Assembly (NCBI RefSeq): GCF_001942625.1
Contig: NZ_MLCL01000001.1
Span: forward strand, 1-64,000
Direction of reading: 5' to 3'
Origin: Mycobacterium syngnathidarum
Lineage (GTDB): Bacteria; Actinomycetota; Actinomycetes; Mycobacteriales; Mycobacteriaceae
Length of the DNA: 64,000 bases
A program made the position numbers and the translations under genes. The notes beneath the pieces were generated by a model. It was given only the letters and a program-made list of their open reading frames with translations, was not told where the DNA came from and made no database searches. This document shows, piece by piece, positions 36,219 to 49,398 of this stretch; positions within the stretch are counted from its first letter, which is position 1, and each line of letters begins with the position of its first letter.

Positions 36219-36770
36219 CTAGCTGCCGCTTCGCAGCGTCCAGGCCTGGCCGCGGAAATGCATGACGGCACGGCTCATCGGTGCGACATCGATGCGCCAG
36301 AAAGACTTCGGCGGTGCGTCCAACGCCACCAGGATCGCGGCCCGGACCACCGCCGGATGTGTCACCGCGACCAGTCGGCCACGCACCGGCGCCAGGCTGT
36401 CCAGCCAACGGTGCACCCGGTTGATGAGACCGACCACCGTTTCACCGCCGTGCGGTGCCCGGGCCGGATCAGTCAGCCAGACCGCCAGGTCGGCCGGCGG
36501 CAGGCCGCCGAGCACACTGCCGCGCCAGCCGCCGAAATCCAGATCGGCCAGTTGCGGCTCGACCGCCGCCGAGAGCCCCAGCAGTTCGGCGGTCTGGCGG
36601 GCCCGCTTCTCGGGCCCGCAATACGCGGCGTCGATGACACCGAGTTCAACGGCCGCATCAGCCTGACGATGCCCCAGCGCATTCAGCGGCTCGTCGGTGG
36701 GAAACCGGCCGGCTGCCGTGGCGTCGGTCATGGCATGAGACACCAACGTCAGCCGGACGACCTCACTCAC
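36219..36770 (-). CDS. Histidine phosphatase family protein with altered RHG motif
   Basis: The 183-residue protein has the phosphoglycerate-mutase fold: catalytic H12 in LVSHAMTDA, the CGPEKRARQTAE loop, HGGET and the second His in VTHPAVV. The usual RHG reads S-H-A here, with the first Arg lost. GTG 36770 overlaps the cbtA stop (GTGA), so it belongs to the cobalamin-riboswitch operon cbtB-cbtA. An alpha-ribazole phosphatase-like role in B12 assembly fits the context (inference). Confidence 0.78.
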   Translation of the reverse strand: MSEVVRLTLVSHAMTDATAAGRFPTDEPLNALGHRQADAAVELGVIDAAYCGPEKRARQTAELLGLSAAVEPQLADLDFGGWRGSVLGGLPPADLAVWLTDPARAPHGGETVVGLINRVHRWLDSLAPVRGRLVAVTHPAVVRAAILVALDAPPKSFWRIDVAPMSRAVMHFRGQAWTLRSGS

Positions 36771-37564
36771 GCCGAGACTTGTTCCCGCTTGCCGTCCAGC
36801 AGCCGCGACAGCGTCGCCGCACACACAAGTCCGATCGTCGCCCAGATGATCACCTGGGTACCCAGCCCGTAGAGCCGGAACTCGTAGAGATCGACCGCTG
36901 GGAAACCCGGGAACACGATGTTGCCCGCATCATCGCGCAACGGGCCGGGCGTCTCGTTGATCGTGGGCAGGATCAACATGAGCACGGCCACAGCGACGAT
37001 GTACGCGGCGGCACCGACGAGGGTCGCATTCCATGCACCGAGCTTCGGAGCCAGCTGATGGCCGAGGTAGGCCGCGGCAACCATCAGCAGCGCCGACAAA
37101 CCGACCATCAGCAGGTACAGCAGAGCCCGCTGGGTGATCGTCTCGTCGAGACTGGTGGCCGGTGGATTCGGCGGATATTTCAGGGACGGCACTACCCACA
37201 GCGAAATCAACATGCCGCCGGCGATGAGCACAGACAGCACGCGCGCCGACAGATTGTTGAGCCGACCGTATGCCACGCAGAACACGACGGCGAAGAGCGC
37301 GCCCAAGGCCACGCTGAAAGCCAGCACACCGAATCCCATGCCGATCGTGGACTGGACTCCGCGGGTGAACAGTTCGCCACCCTCCTCGCCATGACTGTGG
37401 CCGCCGTGAGCGTGCGCGAGCGCCTCATGCGCCGCCGATGTCCCGTCCTCGAAGTCGATTGCGCGCCCGACGATGGGCTCGATGAAGATCTTCGACCAGA
37501 TGAACGCCAAAACACCGGCGATCGCCCCGGCGAGTACGCCTCGCCAGATCACATGTTTTTCCAT
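36767..37564 (-). CDS. cbtA: Cobalt transporter subunit CbtA
   Basis: The 265-residue membrane protein has five or six hydrophobic segments and an early His-rich loop (H46-H59: HEALAHAHGGHSHG), the CbtA plan. CbtAB are predicted cobalt transporters, commonly controlled by cobalamin riboswitches. It lies 24 bases after cbtB and overlaps the phosphatase gene. Confidence 0.88.
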   Translation of the reverse strand: MEKHVIWRGVLAGAIAGVLAFIWSKIFIEPIVGRAIDFEDGTSAAHEALAHAHGGHSHGEEGGELFTRGVQSTIGMGFGVLAFSVALGALFAVVFCVAYGRLNNLSARVLSVLIAGGMLISLWVVPSLKYPPNPPATSLDETITQRALLYLLMVGLSALLMVAAAYLGHQLAPKLGAWNATLVGAAAYIVAVAVLMLILPTINETPGPLRDDAGNIVFPGFPAVDLYEFRLYGLGTQVIIWATIGLVCAATLSRLLDGKREQVSA

Positions 37565-37588
37565 TGTTCTGTTGTCCCCTGTGTCAGA

Positions 37589-37804
37589 TCAGTGGCAGGG
37601 GAAACCGAGCAGGTGCCGGGCGTCGTGGACGAACTCGTGGATGTACATGTTGTCGCCGAATACCGAGGTGGCCCCCTGGTCGACACCAACGAAATACAGC
37701 AAGACCAGCGCAAGGAAAGCGGTCAGGGATAGCCAGGCCACGGCGCTGGCGGCCGAAAGGTCGATCGCGCCCACCCGGCTCTTACCCACCTCAGGAGCAG
37801 TCAT
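37589..37804 (-). CDS. cbtB: Cobalt transporter subunit CbtB
   Basis: The 71 residues have one membrane helix (about 20-42) and the diagnostic C-terminal cluster YIHEFVHDARHLLGFPCH, likely the cobalt-binding site. ATG 37804 follows AAGGAA. First gene behind the cobalamin riboswitch at about 37825-37945. Confidence 0.92.
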   Translation of the reverse strand: MTAPEVGKSRVGAIDLSAASAVAWLSLTAFLALVLLYFVGVDQGATSVFGDNMYIHEFVHDARHLLGFPCH

Positions 37805-37824
37805 CAGAAATTCCTTCCCGGGAT

Positions 37825-37945
37825 ATCGCGTCCCAGTCCGTGGCGTGACAGGTCAGGGTCTGACTGTTAAACAGTGGCGCGGCCGTCCTGGAGTCTCACC
37901 AGATTCCTTTGCCTGTCGATTACAGCAGCATCCTAACTACCGCGC
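37825..37945 (-). promoter_or_regulatory. Cobalamin riboswitch upstream of cbtBA
   Basis: On the minus strand: AGGCAAAGGAATCTGGTGAG, then GACTCCAGGACGGCCGCGCC, ACTGT and GTCAGACC, the conserved pieces of the cobalamin aptamer in the right order. It lies 20 or so bases before cbtB and should switch off cobalt uptake when cobalamin is abundant. Confidence 0.9.
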
Positions 37946-37981
37946 AGGAATTCTCCCTACGGCAGGTGTGAAACCGGTATG

Positions 37982-38016
37982 AAAAATGCCCCCGCCATTT
38001 CTGCGCGGGGGCATTC
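37982..38016 (-). terminator. Intrinsic terminator of clpC1
   Basis: A perfect 10-bp stem (GCGGGGGCAT 38005-38014 with ATGCCCCCGC 37986-37995) has a 9-base loop. On the minus strand it is followed by a run of T (A-run 37982-37986). It lies just past the clpC1 stop at 38027. Confidence 0.9.
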
Positions 38017-38026
38017 CTCTTGAACC

Positions 38027-40555
<2,529 letters not shown>

Positions 40556-40868
40556 CGGTGGTTACCTGCTCTCCATCGCTAGCGGTACCCGCGTACGGCT
40601 GCGTTCTGTCGGTTTTCTCATAGCCCGCACGTAGTACCTACCGTCCACTCTAATGGGCGGCCGTCCCGGGCGCGGAGGTTGGCGGTCCGTTCCGCAGGGG
40701 CGGTACCCGGTACGAGCTGTCCACATCTAGTGCTGCAGATGAGCAACGCCGCCGGTCGGCGAATCGTTTCCGAATTCCGGGCCCAACGGGTTCGCCACTA
40801 GCGAAAAACTCCGGACCGGGAAATCTCACCGGTCCGGAGCTGGCAACTGTCGGTCAAGTTGCGGTCGT
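40556..40868. other. Intergenic region between lsr2 and clpC1
   Basis: This 313-base gap contains the lsr2 terminator (40804-40839) at one end. The rest should carry the clpC1 promoter and leader. No further gene, repeat or RNA is supported by what I can see. Confidence 0.6.
40804..40839 (-). terminator. Intrinsic terminator of lsr2
   Basis: CTCCGGACCGG (40809-40819) and CCGGTCCGGAG (40829-40839) form a perfect 11-bp stem with a 9-base loop. The minus strand continues with TTTTT (A-run 40804-40808). It lies 30 bases past the lsr2 stop. Confidence 0.9.
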
Positions 40869-41210
40869 TTATGTTGCGGCGTGGAAGGCGTCGATGACGT
40901 CCGCGGGGATCCGCCCGCGGGTGGACACGTTGTGCCCGTTGCGGCGGGCCCATTCGCGGATGGCGGCACTCTGCTCACGATCGATCGCGCCGCGGCCACG
41001 GGCCGGGCCCGCTGCGCGTCCGCGCCGGCGTCCGCCGACTCGGCGTCCGGCCTCCACCCACTGCTTCAGATCGTTACGGAGCTTGGTGGCATTCTTAGAC
41101 GAAAGGTCGATCTCATACGTGACGCCGTCGAGGCCGAATTCGACCGTCTCATCGGCGGTGGCCTCACCGTCGAAATCGTCGACCAACGTGACGGTCACTT
41201 TTTTCGCCAT
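40869..41210 (-). CDS. lsr2: Nucleoid-associated protein Lsr2
   Basis: The 113 residues have an N-terminal dimerisation domain ([20 protein letters not shown]) and the C-terminal AT-hook-like DNA-binding domain ending in [23 protein letters not shown] with the RGR minor-groove motif. Lsr2 is the H-NS functional analogue that silences AT-rich, horizontally gained DNA. ATG 41210 is the family start; upstream in-frame codons to 41297 lack support. Confidence 0.97.
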   Translation of the reverse strand: MAKKVTVTLVDDFDGEATADETVEFGLDGVTYEIDLSSKNATKLRNDLKQWVEAGRRVGGRRRGRAAGPARGRGAIDREQSAAIREWARRNGHNVSTRGRIPADVIDAFHAAT

Positions 41211-41341
41211 TACCCCGCACCGAACCCTTCTGCATACGCATTGATGACTACGCCTGAGTATCCTGCACCCGCGCCCTAATGTGCCACAGAAACGCACATA
41301 TTTCCAACAGCGAGACGATCGCAGCGGATCGGTACTCTGCC

Positions 41342-42865
41342 TCAGTTAGTCTGCCGGCGAACAATCGGGAACAAAACCGTCTCCCGAATAGACAGGCCCG
41401 TCAGCGCCATCAACAAGCGATCGATACCCATTCCGGTGCCCGTTGTGGGTGGCATCGCATACTCCAATGCGGCGAGAAAATCGTCGTCGAGAACCATTGC
41501 CTCGTCGTCACCGGCGGCCGCGGCGCGGGCCTGGGCTTCGAACCGTTGCCGCTGGATCACCGGGTCGACGAGTTCGGAATAGCCGGTGGCCAGTTCGAAA
41601 CGCCGCACGTAGAGATCCCATTTCTCGGTCACCCCGGGGATGCTGCGGTGAGCCCGGGTCAGCGGCGATGTCTCCACCGGGAAGTCGCGTACGAACGTAG
41701 GGGCCCACAGCTTCTCCCCTACGGTGTGTTCCCAGAGTTCCTCGACCAATTTTCCGTGCCCGTAGCCACGGTCACGTGGAATCTCAAGCTCGAGCCCGTC
41801 GGCAATACGCCACAAGTACTCAACAGATGTGTCGGGTGTGATCTCCGCACCCAGCGCTTCCGACAGTGAGGGATACATTTCCAATGTGTCCCATTGCCCG
41901 TCGAGATCGTAGATAGTGCCATCAGGCAATGGCACCTGACGGGTGCCGATGGCCTCGTCGGCAACCTCTTGAATAAGTTCCCGCGTGACTACCGCAGAAT
42001 CGTTGTAGTCACCGTAGGCCTGATATGTCTCCAACATCGAGAATTCCGGCGAGTGGGTGGAATCGACACCTTCGTTGCGAAAGTTCCGATTCAACTCGAA
42101 AACCCGGTCAAAACCGCCGACGATACAGCGTTTCAGGAACAGTTCCGGCGCAATCCTCAAGTAGAGATCGACATCGAGCGCATTGGAGTGGGTGATGAAC
42201 GGCCGGGCCGCCGCCCCGCCGGCCAACGTCTGCAGCATCGGCGTCTCGACCTCGAGGAAGCCCCGCCGTTCCAACGCCGAACGCACCGCCCGTACCACCG
42301 CGACTCGCTGCCGCGCGATGTTGCGCGCGTCCGGGCGCACGATGAGATCGACATAGCGCTGGCGCACGCGGGCCTCTTCGCTCATCTCCTTGTGAGCAAC
42401 CGGGAGGGGCCGCAACGCCTTGGCGGCCATCTGCCAGGAGTCGGCGAGCACCGAGAGCTCGCCGCGCTTGGAGCTGATCACCTCGCCGTGCACGAACACG
42501 ATGTCGCCCAGATCGACGTCGGCCTTCCACGCATCCAGCGACTCCTGCCCCACCTGGGCCAGGCTGATCATCGCCTGCAGCTGCGTGCCGTCACCCTCCT
42601 GCAGCGTCGCGAAGCACAACTTGCCGGAATTCCGGGCGAACACCACCCGACCGGAGACACCGACGACCTGGCCGGTCTGGGTGTCAGCTGCCAGTTCCGG
42701 ATATGCGGTTCGCAGTTCGGCCAACGTATGCGTACGCGGCACGGTCACCGGGTAGGGCTCGCGGCCCTCTGCCAGCAGCCGCTCCCGCTTGGCCTGACGA
42801 ATCCGGAACTGTTCGGGAAGGTCGGCCTGGGACTGGGACGCGTCGTCGCGATCGGCTGGGCTCAC
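41342..42865 (-). CDS. lysS: Lysyl-tRNA synthetase, class II
   Basis: The 507 residues hold an OB-fold anticodon domain ([19 protein letters not shown]) and the class II core: motif 2 [18 protein letters not shown] and motif 3 [18 protein letters not shown] 42865 is the start. Homologue of Rv3598c, upstream of lsr2 and clpC1 on the same strand. Confidence 0.96.
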   Translation of the reverse strand: MSPADRDDASQSQADLPEQFRIRQAKRERLLAEGREPYPVTVPRTHTLAELRTAYPELAADTQTGQVVGVSGRVVFARNSGKLCFATLQEGDGTQLQAMISLAQVGQESLDAWKADVDLGDIVFVHGEVISSKRGELSVLADSWQMAAKALRPLPVAHKEMSEEARVRQRYVDLIVRPDARNIARQRVAVVRAVRSALERRGFLEVETPMLQTLAGGAAARPFITHSNALDVDLYLRIAPELFLKRCIVGGFDRVFELNRNFRNEGVDSTHSPEFSMLETYQAYGDYNDSAVVTRELIQEVADEAIGTRQVPLPDGTIYDLDGQWDTLEMYPSLSEALGAEITPDTSVEYLWRIADGLELEIPRDRGYGHGKLVEELWEHTVGEKLWAPTFVRDFPVETSPLTRAHRSIPGVTEKWDLYVRRFELATGYSELVDPVIQRQRFEAQARAAAAGDDEAMVLDDDFLAALEYAMPPTTGTGMGIDRLLMALTGLSIRETVLFPIVRRQTN

Positions 42866-42888
42866 AAAATGCCAGCTTAAATGAACAC

Positions 42889-44118
42889 ATGACCGCGCAA
42901 CTTCACGCCGACCGTCTGGCCGCCCTCGACGACGAGCCGCTGGACTGGCGGTTCAAGGGCCTTCCCGCGTCCTGGTGGGGACGGACTGCGGCCCAGGTCA
43001 GCTCACTGCGTCCGGCATTCTTCGACGACGGGCCGTCCGGTCCGGTTTGCGTCCTTCGGGAATCCGCGCTTGTGCACAACCTCACAACCATGTCGAAGTG
43101 GTGCGCGGACCGCGCGGTCGAACTGGCACCGCACGGCAAGACCCATATGGCCCCGCAGCTGTTGGCCCGCCAATTCCGGGTGGGCGCGACTGCCGTCACC
43201 GCGGCCACCGTCAGTCAGGTCCGGGTCTACCGGGCATTCGGCGTGGATCGGGTCCTGCTGGCCAACGAGGTCGTCGACCTCGCCGGACTGGCCTGGCTGG
43301 CCGCCGAAATCGACGCCGACCCGGACTTCCACGTGGTCTGCTGGGTGGATTCGGTGGCCGGGGTGGAACTCATGACCACCGGTCTGGCCGGGGCACAACG
43401 ACGGCTCGACGTGTGCGTCGAGGTCGGGATGCCGGACGGGCGCACGGGATGCCGCACGGACGCCGAGGTCGATGACGTGGCCCGGGCCGCGGCGGCCAGC
43501 CCCCGCCTGCGGTTGGTGGGCGTCGCCGGCTATGAGGCCTCGGTCAGCCAGGACGTCAGCGCCGACGCTGTCGCCCGGGTGCGGGCGTATCTGCGCGGCC
43601 TGCGCGCCACGACGGGGCGACTGGCCGGGTTGTTCGAGACCGACACCGTGATCGTCACGGCCGGGGGCAGCACCTATCCCGACGCGGTCGCCGACGAGCT
43701 TGCCGGTGACTGGCCCGCCCGGATGACGGTGCGGACGATCCTGCGCAGCGGGTGCTATCTGACGCATGACCACGGGCTGTACGCGCGTACCTCACCACTG
43801 CCGCTACGGCCTGCGCTGCAGGTGTGGGCGCAGGTGGTGTCGCGACCCGAACCGGAGTTGGCCCTGGTGACGATGGGCCGTCGAGACGTATCCTTCGACA
43901 CCGGGCTCCCGCTGCCGCTGAGCCTGCCCGGTGCTCGCGTGGTCGAACTCAACGACCAGCACGCATATCTGCAATTGGCCGCCGCCGATGACGCGCCGGT
44001 CGGATCGTGGCTGCCGTTCGGCATCTCGCACCCGTGCACCACATTCGACAAATGGCCGCTGATCCCGGTGCTCGATGACGAGAATCGGGTCACCGCACTG
44101 GTACGGACATTCTTCTGA
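42889..44118 (+). CDS. PLP-dependent D-threonine aldolase / amino-acid deaminase family enzyme
   Basis: The 409 residues have the PLP lysine in [10 protein letters not shown] (fold-type III, alanine racemase N-terminal-like barrel). The C-terminal D-threonine-aldolase domain carries the metal motif HPC ([12 protein letters not shown]). Such enzymes cleave or deaminate D-hydroxy amino acids with PLP and a divalent cation; the exact substrate is unclear. ATG 42889 is 24 bases from the divergent lysS start. I know of no equivalent at this place in M. tuberculosis, so it is an insertion relative to that order. It is convergent with coaX, the two stops abutting at 44118/44119. Confidence 0.82.
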   Translation: MTAQLHADRLAALDDEPLDWRFKGLPASWWGRTAAQVSSLRPAFFDDGPSGPVCVLRESALVHNLTTMSKWCADRAVELAPHGKTHMAPQLLARQFRVGATAVTAATVSQVRVYRAFGVDRVLLANEVVDLAGLAWLAAEIDADPDFHVVCWVDSVAGVELMTTGLAGAQRRLDVCVEVGMPDGRTGCRTDAEVDDVARAAAASPRLRLVGVAGYEASVSQDVSADAVARVRAYLRGLRATTGRLAGLFETDTVIVTAGGSTYPDAVADELAGDWPARMTVRTILRSGCYLTHDHGLYARTSPLPLRPALQVWAQVVSRPEPELALVTMGRRDVSFDTGLPLPLSLPGARVVELNDQHAYLQLAAADDAPVGSWLPFGISHPCTTFDKWPLIPVLDDENRVTALVRTFF

Positions 44119-44934
44119 TCACCTGGCCGGCTTGAGCCTTCCCCGCTGGCTGTCGCGGTTGCGTTCGAACACCAGGCGCAGTCCGTCGAGGGTGAGATGG
44201 CGGTCGTAGTGCTCGACGGTCCGCAGATCCGGCAGCACCAGCGGGGCGGTGTAGCCGGTCGCCACCACCGCGACATCGCTGCCGGAGAACCCGTCGACGT
44301 CCTCGCGGATCCGGTTGACCAGCCCGTCGACCAGCCCGGCGAACCCGAACACCGCACCGGCCTGCATGCATTCGACGGTGTTCTTGCCGATCACCGAACG
44401 CGGGCGGGTCAGCTCGACGCGGCGCAGTGCGGCCGAGCGGGCGGCCGCGGCGTCCGAGGACACCTGCACGCCGGGTGCGATGGCCCCGCCGAGGAACTCG
44501 CCCTTGGCCGACACCACGTCGACACAGATCGACGAGCCGAAGTCGACGATGATCGCGGCGGTGCCGTACTTGTGGTAGGCGGCAAGGCAATTCACGATGC
44601 GGTCGGCGCCGACTTCCTTCGGGTTGTCCACCAACAGCGGTATGCCGGTCCGGACCCCGGGCTCGATCAGTACATGCGGCACCGCGGGCCAGTACTGCTC
44701 GAGCATCAACCGCACCTCGTGCAGCACCGAGGGCACCGTGGACAAACCGGCGGCCCCGGTGAGCCGCTCGGAGTCATCACCGATCAGGCCGTCGATGGTG
44801 AGCGCCAGCTCGTCGGCGGTCACCTCGGCTTCGGTCCGGATCCGCCACTGCTGCACCACCTTCGCGTGATCTCCCGAACCGGAGAGCAGCCCGACGATGG
44901 TGTGGGTGTTGCGGACATCGATGGCGAGCAGCAT
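44119..44934 (-). CDS. coaX: Type III pantothenate kinase
   Basis: The 271 residues start [15 protein letters not shown] (ASKHA phosphate motif) and include GADRIVN and [11 protein letters not shown]. CoaX phosphorylates pantothenate, the first step of coenzyme A synthesis. It shares one base with the panD stop; last gene of the pantothenate run. Confidence 0.95.
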   Translation of the reverse strand: MLLAIDVRNTHTIVGLLSGSGDHAKVVQQWRIRTEAEVTADELALTIDGLIGDDSERLTGAAGLSTVPSVLHEVRLMLEQYWPAVPHVLIEPGVRTGIPLLVDNPKEVGADRIVNCLAAYHKYGTAAIIVDFGSSICVDVVSAKGEFLGGAIAPGVQVSSDAAAARSAALRRVELTRPRSVIGKNTVECMQAGAVFGFAGLVDGLVNRIREDVDGFSGSDVAVVATGYTAPLVLPDLRTVEHYDRHLTLDGLRLVFERNRDSQRGRLKPAR

Positions 44935-45350
44935 CAGCGCGGCGACATCAGTTCGGATGCGTCCTCGGGGACGTAGGCGGGGTCGTGACTGTGCTCACCG
45001 AGGTCGATCTGCTTGTTGTCGGAATCGACGAACACGATCCGGGGCCGGTACTCGCGGGCCTCGGCGTCTTCCATGACTCCGTAGGCGATCAAGATGACCA
45101 GATCGCCTGGGTGAATGAGATGTGCTGCGGCGCCGTTGATCCCGATCACCCCGGTGCCACGCTCGCCGGTGATGGCGTATGTCACCAGCCGGGCACCGTT
45201 GTCGATGTCGACGATCGTCACCTGCTCACCTTCGAGCAGGTCGGCGGCCTCCATCAGATCGGCGTCGATGGTCACCGAGCCCACATAGTGCAGGTCGGCC
45301 TGTGTGACCGTGGCGCGGTGAATCTTGGATTTCAGCATGGTGCGCTGCAT
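44934..45350 (-). CDS. panD: Aspartate 1-decarboxylase (pyruvoyl)
   Basis: The 138-residue proenzyme self-cleaves at G24-S25 (HYVGSVTID) to form the pyruvoyl group, then makes beta-alanine from aspartate. ATG 45350 overlaps the panC stop by one base (TGATG) and gives the standard Ser25 numbering. Confidence 0.96.
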   Translation of the reverse strand: MQRTMLKSKIHRATVTQADLHYVGSVTIDADLMEAADLLEGEQVTIVDIDNGARLVTYAITGERGTGVIGINGAAAHLIHPGDLVILIAYGVMEDAEAREYRPRIVFVDSDNKQIDLGEHSHDPAYVPEDASELMSPR

Positions 45351-46294
45351 CAGTTCCTCCAGGGCAGTTCGTGATTGTCGCCGTCGCCGACGCGGGGGTG
45401 CCCGTCGATTCCGGCGGACGCTCCGATGTCTACGGAAATGTTGTCCAGCAGTCGGGTTCGGCCCAGCCGGGCGGCCACCAGCAGCCGGGCCTGACCTTCA
45501 CTCGGGGCCGCCCCCAGCATCGGGTCGCGTACTTCCAGGTAGTCGACGTCGATGGCGGGTACCTCGTCAAGCACGGCGCGGGCCGCGTCGACGGCGGCCG
45601 GCGCCCCGCCGGCGGCGGCGTACCTACCGGCCAGCAGGGCTGCCGACAATGCTCCGGCCTGCTCACGCTCGTCGGCGTCGAGGTAACGGTTGCGCGACGA
45701 CATCGCCAGACCGTCGGATTCGCGGACGATGGGCACTCCGACGATCTGCACGTCGATGTTGAGATCGGCGACCATCTGCCTGATCAGGGCCAGCTGCTGA
45801 TAGTCCTTCTCACCGAAGAACGCCCGGTCCGGCCGGACGATCTGCAGCAGCTTGAGCACGACTGTCAGCACACCCGCGAAATGGCCGGGACGGGAGGCCC
45901 CTTCCAGCTCACCCCCGGCCGGGCCCGGTTGCACGCTGGTCCGCGGCCCGTCCGGGTACATTGCCGAACCGGTTGGCGTGAAGGCTATCTCGACGCCTTC
46001 GGCGCGCAGCGCGGCCAGATCCTCATCGAGGGTTCGCGGGTAGGCGTCGAGGTCCTCCCCCGCACCGAACTGCAGCGGGTTGACGAATATCGACACCACC
46101 ACGACCGCGCCGGGAACGCGCTTGGCCGCGCGGATCAGCGTCAGGTGACCTTCGTGCAGCGCACCCATGGTGGGCACGAGCGTGACGCGGCGGCCGCTGG
46201 TACGCAGGGCCCGGGTGACCGCTGCGACGTCGGCCGGTGCCGAGTAGACGTTCAGTTCGCCGGCGACGAACTTGGGAAGGTTGCTTGTCGTCAT
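45350..46294 (-). CDS. panC: Pantoate-beta-alanine ligase
   Basis: The 314-residue enzyme has [15 protein letters not shown] (HIGH-like ATP site) and [15 protein letters not shown] (KMSKS-like). It joins pantoate and beta-alanine. Start 46294 overlaps the DUF2520 gene stop. Confidence 0.96.
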   Translation of the reverse strand: MTTSNLPKFVAGELNVYSAPADVAAVTRALRTSGRRVTLVPTMGALHEGHLTLIRAAKRVPGAVVVVSIFVNPLQFGAGEDLDAYPRTLDEDLAALRAEGVEIAFTPTGSAMYPDGPRTSVQPGPAGGELEGASRPGHFAGVLTVVLKLLQIVRPDRAFFGEKDYQQLALIRQMVADLNIDVQIVGVPIVRESDGLAMSSRNRYLDADEREQAGALSAALLAGRYAAAGGAPAAVDAARAVLDEVPAIDVDYLEVRDPMLGAAPSEGQARLLVAARLGRTRLLDNISVDIGASAGIDGHPRVGDGDNHELPWRN

Positions 46295-47262
46295 CCTTGA
46301 CTCGTTTCGGGGCTGGTTTCCGGACCTGTGTCTGAGAGCACGTCAAAGACGTCCATGGCCGCGTGGGCACGTTGGGCGGTACGCAGTGAGTCGGCCCGAT
46401 ATGCCTGGGCCAGTTGAGAATCCAATGCCTGCAGGGAGTTCAGATGCGCCGCCACCGCGGCCGCGTCACCGCGTGCCACCGGTCCGGTCAACGCGGCCTG
46501 GCCGCGCTGCAGCGCGTTCTCCAGCGCGGCCCGGGCCAGCGGACCCACCACCCGTTCGGGCAGACCGCCGGGTGCATCGCCGACGAGTTCCTGGCCGAGC
46601 AGTTCCTGGCCGCGCAAGGACGCCCGCAGCGTGTCGACGGCATCGAGCACCAGCGTGACCAGGTGGTTGCTGGCATGGGCCAGCGCCGCATGATACCGCG
46701 TCCGCGCATGCTCGGGCACCCGGAACGGCTCGCCGCCGATTTCCAGCACGAGTGACTGCCCGATCGCGTAACCGACTTCGTCGGCCGCGGTGACGCCGAA
46801 GCACGCATCGGGTAACCGGGTGATGTCCTCGTCTGAGCCGGTGAACGTCATCGCAGGATGGATGGCCAGCGGAATACAGCCCAGCTCGGTCAACGGCGCC
46901 AGCACCGCCACCCCGTTGGCCCCGGAAGTGTGCACCACGATCGTGCCCGGCCGCACCACACCGGTGGCCGCCAACCCCGACACCAACGACGGCAACTCGG
47001 CGTCCGGAACCGTCAGCAACAGCAGCTCGGCCCGCTGGGCCACGTCGGGGACCGGCAGGATCGTCGTCTCGGGCAGCCGGCGTGCGGCCCGCAGCCGCGA
47101 CTCCCCGGAGATCGCGCTGCACGCCACCACCACATGCTCGACGCGTTCCAGGGCATAGCCCAGCGCAGTGCCCACCCGGCCGGCCGAGATGATGCCGACG
47201 CTGAGCCTGGCCGGGCGTAATCCCTCAGGAGGGGACCACCCATTTGCAGGGGGTTGCTCCAT
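46291..47262 (-). CDS. Rossmann-like / DUF2520 domain protein (Rv3603c-like)
   Basis: The 323 residues start with a Rossmann fold ([17 protein letters not shown]) and end with a helical DUF2520 domain ([20 protein letters not shown]). The architecture is that of ketopantoate reductase and pyrroline-carboxylate reductase, and overlap with panC suggests a reductase in pantothenate synthesis (inference). ATG 47262 has GAGG 9 bases upstream; an in-frame GTG at 47277 lacks one. Confidence 0.86.
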   Translation of the reverse strand: MEQPPANGWSPPEGLRPARLSVGIISAGRVGTALGYALERVEHVVVACSAISGESRLRAARRLPETTILPVPDVAQRAELLLLTVPDAELPSLVSGLAATGVVRPGTIVVHTSGANGVAVLAPLTELGCIPLAIHPAMTFTGSDEDITRLPDACFGVTAADEVGYAIGQSLVLEIGGEPFRVPEHARTRYHAALAHASNHLVTLVLDAVDTLRASLRGQELLGQELVGDAPGGLPERVVGPLARAALENALQRGQAALTGPVARGDAAAVAAHLNSLQALDSQLAQAYRADSLRTAQRAHAAMDVFDVLSDTGPETSPETSQG

Positions 47263-47344
47263 CGCAGGAGACCTCACAGGTTGAATAGGTTTCAGTCGTT
47301 CCAGTCCCGCGTTGCGGGTACCGGACGGTCGTCACGAGACTAGC

Positions 47345-48844
47345 TCACTCCTCGCGACGCCTGCGACGCCCGCCTTCAGTCCGGGTGGACTGGAACCGTG
47401 CCAGCAGCTCGCTCACCGACTGCCCGTCGGCGTGATGCCCGTTTTGCGGCTCGGACTCCGCATCGCTGCGGTGCCGTGACGCCCGCCGGGGCGGCTCAGG
47501 CGGTTGTGATGATTCGGTGGCCAGCGCCGGAGAGGCCGGAGGCGACGCCGACGCGCCCGGATCAACGACCTCAGCTGCCGCGGAGTGACGGCCCCGGGGC
47601 GGCTCGGGGGCCTGACCTGCCGACATCGCCGGAGCCGGCGTGGGTTCAGGTGCCGGTTCGCTCGCCGGCGCGGCGGGTGCCGCCGGTGGTGTCTCCGGGG
47701 CGCGGCGCCTGCCGACGTACTCGGTCGCGGCGCCGTTCTGCGGCGGCGCAGGCGCAGACCAGTTGCTGCCGGGAGCGCCGGCGGGAATCCACTGGCCCTC
47801 GGCGGGGGCCGGTTGCCAACCCGGTGCCGCGGGCTCGGCGGCCGGCGGGCTCGGGGGCTCGGGTTCGGTGGCTTCGATGGTGGGTGAGGGCTGCATCGGC
47901 GGCATGGCCGGCGGCGGTGGGGGCGGCGCCCAGGTGGACGGCGGCTCGGGTGACCTGCTCGCAGCCGGTTGCTCGGGCCGGGGTTGCGGTTCCGGGCGAG
48001 GCACGGGTTGTGGTTGCGGTTCCGGACGAGGCTCAGGCCGCGGCGCCGGCTCCGGCCGGGACATGGGTTGCGGCTCGGGCCGCGGAGCAGGCTCGGGCCG
48101 CGGGGCAGGCTTGGGCTCCGGCTGGCGCGGGCCGTCCTGCTGCTGGCGTGCGGGCTCCTGCTGGCGCCGTCGCCGACGCGGCGGTTCACCGGCGGGCATC
48201 GGCCGCGACGGCAGGCGATGCGCTCCACCCGAGGTGGCCCAGTCGTTCTCGGGCGGGTGCGGCTCGGCCGGTACGTCGATGATCGGGCTTTCCTCGGTCC
48301 GCGATGACCGGATGTCGGTGACCTCGACGGGCGGCACATCCAGCCGGCTGGCGGTCACCCGGCCCGCGGTACGCACCGCACTCTTGTCGGTCTCGATGGC
48401 GGGGCGGTGCACCAGGTCGGTGTCGAACAAGATCTCCAGGTTCGCCCGCAGTGCAGCCAGCTCGGAGCGCAGTGCGGCCACCTCGTCGGCGGCCTGGGCA
48501 CGCAACTCGGAGGCCAGCTCGCGGCGCAGCTGGGTCTCGACGGTCAGCTCGTACTCCCGCCGCGCCGAGATCTCGCGATCCAGCTGTAGGTCGTAGACGA
48601 ACTTCAGATCCCGGGCCTTGGCCTGGTCCAGGTCACTCTGGCGCCGGTAGATGACGGAAACGAAGGCGGCCACCACGGCAGCCCACAGAGCCAGGATGAC
48701 GGCGAGCTTCAGCAACTCGACGCGATCGGTGAACACCAATGCGGAGCTGGCCAGAATGGCAAGCACCAGCAATACCGTTAAGAGCAGCCAGCCCGGCCTT
48801 CGGCCGCCGCGCCGTGGCCGACCACCGCGGGGCAGAACGGTCAT
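47345..48844 (-). CDS. DUF6779 membrane protein with RPEP-repeat tail (Rv3604c-like)
   Basis: The 499 residues have two membrane helices (about 18-38 and 43-63), a coiled coil (about 67-135, ERxxRxEL-type heptads), then a long disordered region dominated by PRPEPxPRPEP repeats and prolines. It is probably a cell-envelope scaffold or division-linked protein. ATG 48844 (MTVLPRGGRP) is the natural start; nine in-frame codons upstream are weak. The large Pro-rich tail varies greatly in length among mycobacteria. Confidence 0.82.
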   Translation of the reverse strand: MTVLPRGGRPRRGGRRPGWLLLTVLLVLAILASSALVFTDRVELLKLAVILALWAAVVAAFVSVIYRRQSDLDQAKARDLKFVYDLQLDREISARREYELTVETQLRRELASELRAQAADEVAALRSELAALRANLEILFDTDLVHRPAIETDKSAVRTAGRVTASRLDVPPVEVTDIRSSRTEESPIIDVPAEPHPPENDWATSGGAHRLPSRPMPAGEPPRRRRRQQEPARQQQDGPRQPEPKPAPRPEPAPRPEPQPMSRPEPAPRPEPRPEPQPQPVPRPEPQPRPEQPAASRSPEPPSTWAPPPPPPAMPPMQPSPTIEATEPEPPSPPAAEPAAPGWQPAPAEGQWIPAGAPGSNWSAPAPPQNGAATEYVGRRRAPETPPAAPAAPASEPAPEPTPAPAMSAGQAPEPPRGRHSAAAEVVDPGASASPPASPALATESSQPPEPPRRASRHRSDAESEPQNGHHADGQSVSELLARFQSTRTEGGRRRRREE

Positions 48845-48921
48845 GGGCCGACTGTACCTGGCACAGCTCATCTAGCCTGGCGACCGCCGCGGCGATTCGG
48901 CCAACTACCGCAGCTAATCCG

Positions 48922-49398
48922 TCACTCAGGCGCTGTGTCCCCGTTGTCGGGCGGTTCCTCGGGCGACTTGCAGCAATGCTGCAGCCACACCGCCGCAGCC
49001 GCCAGCGCCAGGGCGCTGAGCGCGGCCACGATTGCGCCGGGGGTGTCCTCACCGGCCACGCGCAGTTCGCCGCGCCGGGGCAGCAGGTACACCAGTACCC
49101 CGATCCACCAGCCGGCCACGATGGCGCCGACCCAGGCCGAGGCCTTGGCGATCACGACCGACCGGGCCACCGTGAGCGGGTGCAACCGGCCCGCACCGAC
49201 CCCGATCTGCCCGTCGGTGATCTTGGCGCGCACGTAGAACGCCCAGCCCGCCTCGGCGAGCGCGACCGCGAGCAGTGAGAGCCCGGTCCAGAGCGTCAGC
49301 GGCGGGAACCACCGGTAGAGCACCCCGATCAGCACATAGCCGATGACAGCGACGACCACGACGGTGCCGGCCAGGTCGCGCTTGCGGGTTGGGCCCAT
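48922..49398 (-). CDS. DUF3180 membrane protein (Rv3605c-like)
   Basis: The 158 residues form four hydrophobic segments, the last followed by LQHCCKSPEEP. It overlaps the folK stop by one base (TGATG), the fixed position for this family in actinobacterial folate clusters. Function is unknown. Confidence 0.85.
   Translation of the reverse strand: MGPTRKRDLAGTVVVVAVIGYVLIGVLYRWFPPLTLWTGLSLLAVALAEAGWAFYVRAKITDGQIGVGAGRLHPLTVARSVVIAKASAWVGAIVAGWWIGVLVYLLPRRGELRVAGEDTPGAIVAALSALALAAAAVWLQHCCKSPEEPPDNGDTAPE

Noticed and set aside
36219..36770. Longer start for the histidine phosphatase at 36824
   Set aside because: It would run 58 bases into cbtA; the GTG at 36770 gives a four-base stop/start overlap and begins just before the catalytic strand.
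47800..48130. Tandem repeat DNA as a possible mobile or CRISPR-like array
   Set aside because: The repetition encodes PRPEP units in frame within the DUF6779 protein; unit lengths vary and there are no spacers.
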